Assembly: GCA_028699365.1 (NCBI GenBank)
Contig: JAQVUQ010000050.1
Span: forward strand, 1 to 11,041
Direction of reading: 5' to 3'
Source: a bacterium
GTDB lineage: Bacteria > UBP13 > UBA5359
Length of the DNA stretch: 11,041 bases
Numbering within the stretch: position 1 is the first letter of the stretch; the number at the start of each line of letters is the position of its first letter. The position numbers and the translations under genes were made by a program. Below the pieces are notes generated by a model. It saw nothing but the letters and a program-made list of their open reading frames with translations. It made no database searches and had not been told where the DNA came from. Of this stretch, positions 8,401 through 11,041 are shown piece by piece.

Positions 8401-8987
8401 TATCGGACATGGCAACTCTGGCTAACGGTATTTGTATGCGGCCGGATAACGGCTTTTCACAGGCGTTACTCGACCAGGTTTCCGCCTGTCTTACTGCTAT
8501 AACGAATGCGCTCGATTCCGGCAACTGCACGGTTGCATATACGGAGACCACAGGCCTGTATAATCTGCTCAGGGCCAATAATGCAGACCGCAGTTACAAG
8601 CTCTATTTGAAGCTTATCAACAATTACGGCTATTCCCTTTCCGTTCAGGTCGGTGTTGCTGTTGACTATGGGAGCGGGTTTCAGGTTCTGCGTTCCGACC
8701 GGCCCTTTGAAAACTCGAGTGCAGGGTATACGGAATGGACGTTATATTTGAAGCAGATGCCGGAGGCGGTACACGTATATACGGGCTCATGGACGGGGAG
8801 TGTGCCGGTCAATCCCATGCAGCTATCCAATTCGCAGGGAAGCATCGGCTCTATGGCGTATACGATTGACGATCCGGTATATGCAAGTGACGGCAACCCT
8901 ACCGTAAACAGCATAATTACCGGCACCGATACGTCTTATGTGCTCCGTCCGTATTCAAGTTACTCCGGGATTATTTTAAGCTATTAA
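5496..8987 (+). CDS. Secreted two-LamG-domain protein with hydrolase-like C-terminal domain (paralogue 2)
   Basis: With the GTG start at 5496 the product has 1163 residues: a signal peptide (1-24, cleavage after CDA), a first LamG-like jelly-roll domain (about 25-246), a second one (about 254-484), and a region (489-1163) homologous over its whole length to the preceding gene product. LamG hallmarks include VSLWAKG, GKWHHFAGTMD, VSLYVDGSLV, LYIGRRPF and FKGRIANVSIY. Such domains (LamG-like/concanavalin-A-like fold) usually bind glycans or proteins at the cell surface. In the C-terminal region the shared elements are KWFWLGHQWVVPYLL (522-536), KIWYELFWWG (557-566), LYGVVLSEEEP (644-654), APGIYPQWV (715-723), VMDLYP (738-743), ILIDGYGDLDR (767-777) and NIGFFYPSLSLED (798-810). 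Candidate acids are Glu651-653 and Asp770. The LamG pair was inserted, relative to paralogue 1, exactly between the signal peptide and the NPGFYGRLGDF motif. Probable substrate: an extracellular polysaccharide or glycoconjugate (inference). Confidence 0.82.
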   Translation: MRKLISGIVCSVILICLVSTCDADLIAQWNFSEGSGTTVSDSVGTYNGELHGKVLWVADTPPVPESKMCLETGGTGSDYVDMGISSALSPSSITVSLWAKGKADGSSFINQTLIGKYSAVPGSYELSFTSSDSTGKLCFRAFNSQGSYRMAGNTAAAPFTAAAFNDGKWHHFAGTMDQATGAVSLYVDGSLVETLYLTAGYGLNSTSQPLYIGRRPFPTSQCPFKGRIANVSIYNTALSAVQVKSLTAKGGLASWKLGQRTGSSVADILGRYDFSASQTVDYDGTINGNVSWITDAPFIPGNDYAALFGGTGSDYIDMGTSSALSPSSITVSLWAKGKADGSSFINQTLIGKYSAVPGSYELSFSASDNSGKLCFRAFNSQGSYRMAGNTAAAPFTAAAFNDGKWHHFAGTMDQATGAVSLYVDGSLVETLYLTAGYDLNSTSQPLYIGRRPFPSSQCPFKGRMANVTIYDTALTATEIAALASEHMDKVNPGFYGRLGDFTFAGSYPAYFNTDYFERHNIKWFWLGHQWVVPYLLASSQYNNNVPGAVNQFKQTSKIWYELFWWGDHTQWNGKYGFANNSLPSGVVADLANQGHPYPGGDNLLGNSWHELAANDGDNALMDSAKKTIRWQLDTIFQTCGTDALYGVVLSEEEPHVCFSLNNDPANGYEIPASSRAEFSTVNATAQQELFTVMNILYDYVKDYCQTTYGVSIKVAPGIYPQWVIPVQETVTLKYDAAVMDLYPNFGAEADKIREWLDAWGQNTEQYILIDGYGDLDRYQEIDRFDKLIDGLTEYNLRNIGFFYPSLSLEDRIYRVCDVWGTDAAYDATGHSTHVSDMMYETTAAAEAFATVIPNKLPSLPSSTVPSNDSRKNQLNLLSSWYDYRERVSNTVYDDYLRMGAYLYLQTISDILYAEGFLTDSSYQVNNTLTPGTYNQWNTWSRGCFKPDTPDAPPAMSFYNAAIPAETTYLSDMATLANGICMRPDNGFSQALLDQVSACLTAITNALDSGNCTVAYTETTGLYNLLRANNADRSYKLYLKLINNYGYSLSVQVGVAVDYGSGFQVLRSDRPFENSSAGYTEWTLYLKQMPEAVHVYTGSWTGSVPVNPMQLSNSQGSIGSMAYTIDDPVYASDGNPTVNSIITGTDTSYVLRPYSSYSGIILSY
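5785..6186 (+). repeat. LamG-coding duplication, copy 1 (near-identical core)
   Basis: This tract matches 6493-6894 at a constant offset of 708 nt (236 codons). By eye there are about 15 mismatches in 402 nt and no gaps, nine of them clustered at 5872-5896. The first 87 nt (5785-5871) appear identical, including synonymous positions. Similarity fades on both sides but the protein domain continues. Confidence 0.85.
6493..6894 (+). repeat. LamG-coding duplication, copy 2 (near-identical core)
   Basis: This is the partner of 5785-6186. At protein level, residues 318-474 differ from residues 82-238 at about 10 of 157 positions by eye. The lead-in of this copy (about 254-300) is more diverged and carries a roughly ten-residue insertion (near 271-280), so the high identity is confined to the domain core. 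Confidence 0.85.
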
Positions 8988-8988
8988 G

Positions 8989-9004
8989 AACGATGTCCAT
9001 CGTT
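8989..9004 (+). repeat. Short inverted repeat between the LamG gene and the transporter gene
   Basis: AACGATG (8989-8995) and CATCGTT (8998-9004) are perfect reverse complements and fill the short gap between the stop codon and the next ribosome binding site. As RNA it would form a 6-bp stem with a GTCC loop directly before GGAGG. There is no following T-run sufficient for a terminator. It could stabilise the upstream message or tune translation of the transporter, or be chance. Confidence 0.35.
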
Positions 9005-9005
9005 T

Positions 9006-9010
9006 GGAGG
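9006..9010 (+). promoter_or_regulatory. Ribosome binding site selecting the ATG start at 9019
   Basis: GGAGG lies 8 nt before ATG 9019. An in-frame TTG at 9004 would put the binding site inside the coding region, so ATG 9019 is the better start. Confidence 0.7.
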
Positions 9011-9018
9011 TCAAAGTA

Positions 9019-10356
9019 ATGAACGACGTAAACGCTGTTGCGGCACAGGTAATGACCGATGCTCCGGCAGTCTCAAAGCGTGCAAAGCGCTGGGACAGGC
9101 TGCCGGAGGATTACGAGTTTACCAGGAAAGATATTGCCCGGAACATGGCGTGCTGTATCCTGATGGATGCATTCTTCGCCTTCGGTTTTGCCGATCTGCA
9201 GATTGCACTTCAGCCGTTGCTGGTCTATCTTGGGGCCTCGAATACCCTGATCGGGTTTATAACGGGCATGAACTGGCTCACTTATCTCGGCCTTTTCCTG
9301 TCGCCCTGGATCAGCCGGCGGATGGAGTACAAGAAGAAATATTTCTTTGTCACCAATATTCCTTATCTTTTGCCGTTGCTGGTAGTAGGGATTGCCATAA
9401 TCGCCTCAACCGGGTTGGGCTGGTCAAAAGAACTGCTGCTGACCATAGTTATCTGGTCATTTGTGTTTCACTGGCTGTTCGGCGGATTTGTTTCCCTGCC
9501 GCATACCGAGTATATAGCCGCCTGTATTCCGGCTTCAAGTCGTGCCACTATGAGCGGTATATCGATCAGCGTGGGTTCCGGGCTCGGTATTCTGTCTACG
9601 GCCATAGGCTACTTTATCCTGGCAAAATTCCCCAAACCCGGTTGCTTCGGGATCCTCTTTGTAATGACATGGTTTATTACGCAGGTTGGGTATCTGGCAA
9701 CGCTGTTGGCAAAGGAAAAAAGAACGCCTGTCGAGCGTGCCCCCGGGGCCTGGTCTAAAGACATGTTCCGGTCGTTCCGGAAGGACAAGCGGTTTGTCAG
9801 ATTTACGGTGATATGGGGATTGTTTTATTTTTTCCTTGGAACGGGCGTCTGGAGTTTTATTAACCTTTACGGACTGAAAGATCTCGGCATGCTGGCTAAG
9901 ACCGCTGCCATTATGGGGAGCGTAGGTCTTATCTCCAGATTGATTACTTCCGCTCCCATGGGTGCGGCAATAGACAGAATGGGGGCAAAGAGAGTCTTTC
10001 CATGGCTGGGTATAGCCGGCGGTCTGGTGGTTCTTCCGGTGCTGATTCTGCGGAATTCATTAGGGGTGTACGTCAGCATTGCTCTGTCATCGGCATATCT
10101 CTCGGCTTTCTGGGCCTGTTGTATGGTTCTGAAATACGGACTTCCGAAGCCGGAGCACAGAAGCGGGCACTTTACGATTCTGATCATGGTACAGGTAATT
10201 GCAGTGTCTCTGGGAGCCATACTTATAGGCAGAATGCTGGATGCGATAGGGTATATTCACGTATTCACACTAATAGCGGTTTTTGGATTCGCCCTGTCGC
10301 CGGTTACATGGTTCCTGATGAGGGATTTTCCGGCAAAAACGACGGATTTTCACTGA
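9019..10356 (+). CDS. Major facilitator superfamily (MFS) transporter, probable sugar transporter
   Basis: This 445-residue inner-membrane protein has about twelve hydrophobic segments (roughly 42-62, 74-96, 108-130, 139-160, 178-203, 208-231, 263-284, 295-315, 327-345, 350-370, 384-405, 412-434) and a charged central loop at about 232-262, the normal MFS 6+6 arrangement. GAAIDRMGAKR at 315-325 is a clear copy of MFS motif A, in the loop between segments 8 and 9. The equivalent loop 2-3 in the first half (SPWISRRMEYKKK, 95-107) has lost the G-x-x-x-D part. A polar N-terminal extension of about 40 residues precedes the first helix. It lies 31 nt after the LamG gene and is the last gene of the predicted operon, so import of a sugar or oligosaccharide released by the neighbouring proteins is the most economical role. 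The substrate cannot be read from sequence. Confidence 0.88.
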   Translation: MNDVNAVAAQVMTDAPAVSKRAKRWDRLPEDYEFTRKDIARNMACCILMDAFFAFGFADLQIALQPLLVYLGASNTLIGFITGMNWLTYLGLFLSPWISRRMEYKKKYFFVTNIPYLLPLLVVGIAIIASTGLGWSKELLLTIVIWSFVFHWLFGGFVSLPHTEYIAACIPASSRATMSGISISVGSGLGILSTAIGYFILAKFPKPGCFGILFVMTWFITQVGYLATLLAKEKRTPVERAPGAWSKDMFRSFRKDKRFVRFTVIWGLFYFFLGTGVWSFINLYGLKDLGMLAKTAAIMGSVGLISRLITSAPMGAAIDRMGAKRVFPWLGIAGGLVVLPVLILRNSLGVYVSIALSSAYLSAFWACCMVLKYGLPKPEHRSGHFTILIMVQVIAVSLGAILIGRMLDAIGYIHVFTLIAVFGFALSPVTWFLMRDFPAKTTDFH

Positions 10357-10405
10357 GTTTATAGATGAAGACGTAGGCTGTTACAATAAAAAGTTGCTGC
10401 AACCC

Positions 10406-10443
10406 TTGTTTGTCCTATATGACTATGGTAATATTGCTATAGT
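10406..10443 (+). promoter_or_regulatory. Candidate promoter of the toxin-antitoxin pair
   Basis: Two overlapping possibilities are visible. TTGTTT (10406-10411) with TAATAT (10429-10434) has 17-nt spacing but weak hexamers. TGCTATAGT (10435-10443) is an extended -10 element with five of six consensus bases. Both -10 elements fall inside the 32-bp palindrome, so whichever is used, a protein bound to the palindrome would block it. Confidence 0.4.
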
Positions 10444-10448
10444 CATAT
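10417..10448. promoter_or_regulatory. 32-bp near-perfect palindrome, candidate toxin-antitoxin operator
   Basis: The arms ATATGACTAT (10417-10426) and ATAGTCATAT (10439-10448) are perfect reverse complements. The 12-nt centre is itself symmetrical apart from two G/T mismatched pairs, giving 14 of 16 complementary pairs across the dyad. It ends 6 nt before the GGGAGG ribosome binding site of the antitoxin gene. Phd/YefM antitoxins, alone or with their toxin, repress their own promoter by binding such palindromes. Confidence 0.65.
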
Positions 10449-10471
10449 TTTTTTGGGAGGCACTAAAGCGC

Positions 10472-10708
10472 ATGAAAATAGCGGCCGGCAAGTTCAAAGC
10501 TCAATGCCTTAAGCTTATGGATGAGGTAGAGAAGCATCACACGGAGATAATCATTACTAAATATGGAAAGCCGGTAGCCCGGCTTGTGCCCGTCGGCGAG
10601 CAGCCGGTCCGTCCGGTCTTCGGATTACTCAAAGACAGCGTATCCGTCTATGGGGATATCGTCGAGCCGGTCGGAGATACATGGGAGGCGGACGGACATA
10701 ATGAATGA
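10472..10708 (+). CDS. Phd/YefM-family antitoxin
   Basis: This 78-residue protein reads as a type II antitoxin of the Phd/YefM fold. The N-terminal DNA-binding part contains FKAQCLKLMDEVEKHHTEII (8-27) followed by ITKYGKPVARLVPV (28-41), the family's signature. The C-terminal segment with GLLKDSV, YGDIVEPV and W is the usual toxin-wrapping tail of PIN-partnered members. The ATG at 10472 follows GGGAGG at 10455-10460, with slightly long spacing (11 nt). Upstream in-frame codons run through the palindrome and are not credible coding sequence. It should neutralise the PIN toxin encoded next and repress the pair through the palindrome at 10417-10448. Confidence 0.88.
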   Translation: MKIAAGKFKAQCLKLMDEVEKHHTEIIITKYGKPVARLVPVGEQPVRPVFGLLKDSVSVYGDIVEPVGDTWEADGHNE

Positions 10709-11041
10709 CCGGATGCTTCTGTTGGATACGCATATCTGGATATGGCTGGTTAATGGAGACAGAGAGCTGCTCAGCTCAGAGAGCCTTGGCCATATAGAAA
10801 AGGCTGCCGGCAAATCCGCCCTGCTGTTATCGGCTGTTTCCGCCTGGGAGGTGGCCATGCTGGAGGCTAAAGGCAGGCTGAGGCTCTCCGGAGGTTGTAT
10901 GGATTGGGTGCAAACGGCTGTAAAGGTTCCAGGGATGTCTCTATGCATTATAACCCCCGAGATAGCTGTAAACAGCAGCCGGTTGCCGGGTAACTTTCAC
11001 GGCGATCCGGCTGATCGTATTATAGTTGCTACTGCCAGAGA
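10701..11041 (+). CDS. PIN-domain toxin (VapC-like ribonuclease), truncated by the window edge
   Basis: The ATG at 10701 overlaps the last 8 nt of the antitoxin gene in another frame, the usual translational coupling of such pairs. A GGGAGG lies at 10683-10688. The 113 visible codons carry the PIN active-site acids: Asp9 in LLLDTHIWIWL, Glu50 in SAVSAWEVAMLEAKGRL, and Asp102 and Asp105 in FHGDPADRIIVATA. PIN toxins cleave RNA using metal ions held by these acids, and many VapC proteins cut tRNA or rRNA. Family members of this sort are commonly 120-135 residues, so only the last helix and strand are probably missing beyond position 11041. The reading frame is intact throughout. Confidence 0.87.
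   Translation, partial: MNDRMLLLDTHIWIWLVNGDRELLSSESLGHIEKAAGKSALLLSAVSAWEVAMLEAKGRLRLSGGCMDWVQTAVKVPGMSLCIITPEIAVNSSRLPGNFHGDPADRIIVATAR

Noticed and set aside
9004-9018. TTG start of the MFS gene at 9004
   Set aside because: The GGAGG ribosome binding site would lie inside the coding sequence. ATG 9019 has ideal spacing.
10357-10405. Rho-independent terminator after the MFS gene
   Set aside because: The only stem, GTTG-CTG-CAAC, is very short and is not followed by a T-run, so no terminator can be supported.
10394-10471. N-terminal extension of the antitoxin
   Set aside because: The extension is encoded across the 32-bp palindrome and the ribosome binding site and shows no family similarity. 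The family signature starts at the ATG at 10472.

Overview
The window most resembles a chromosomal segment from a free-living bacterium of the Armatimonadota type. The main clue is the pseudopilin gene at 1398-2036. Its N-terminus combines a class III prepilin signal with the AREKARQ, SNLKQ and YSQDYDE motifs and a C-terminal H-X9-DG motif, a combination especially common in Armatimonadota and also found in Planctomycetota, Lentisphaerota and Verrucomicrobiota. The phylum is an inference from this family signature, not a demonstrated match.

Layout. Positions 1-27 carry only the first nine codons of a leftward gene, preceded by a near-perfect Shine-Dalgarno sequence. Positions 28-291 are non-coding. 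They hold two tandem copies of a ~35-nt repeat (142-176, 177-210), a consensus sigma-70-type promoter (TTGACA, 17 nt, TATAAT; 213-241) and a 24-bp palindrome (253-276) just before the first rightward gene. The repeats plus the TGTCAAC-type edge, read leftward, could be the end of an IS21-like insertion sequence. If so, the -35 box of the operon lies inside the element.

Positions 292-10356 hold six rightward genes with gaps of 20, 64, 33, 23 and 31 nt and no visible terminator, so probably one operon. In order: a GntR-type regulator with a LacI-like sugar-sensing domain, a DUF1559-type pseudopilin, a DegT/DnrJ/EryC1/StrS PLP-dependent aminotransferase, two secreted paralogous proteins with glycoside-hydrolase-like layout, and an MFS transporter. 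The second large protein has two LamG lectin-like domains inserted between its signal peptide and the shared domain. The two LamG domains are nearly identical at DNA level (offset 708 nt), so they were duplicated or homogenised recently.

Positions 10417-11041 are a separate unit: a 32-bp near-perfect palindrome over a likely promoter, then a Phd/YefM antitoxin gene overlapping by 8 nt a PIN-domain toxin gene that runs off the right edge.

Working model (inference): the locus is a carbohydrate-utilisation operon. The regulator senses a sugar, the LamG-armed and plain hydrolase-like proteins act outside the cytoplasm on a glycan, the MFS protein imports a product, and the aminotransferase modifies a keto-sugar or derivative. 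The pseudopilin may belong to secretion or surface attachment. I could not assign the paired large proteins to a named family. They are the best candidate here for something undescribed.
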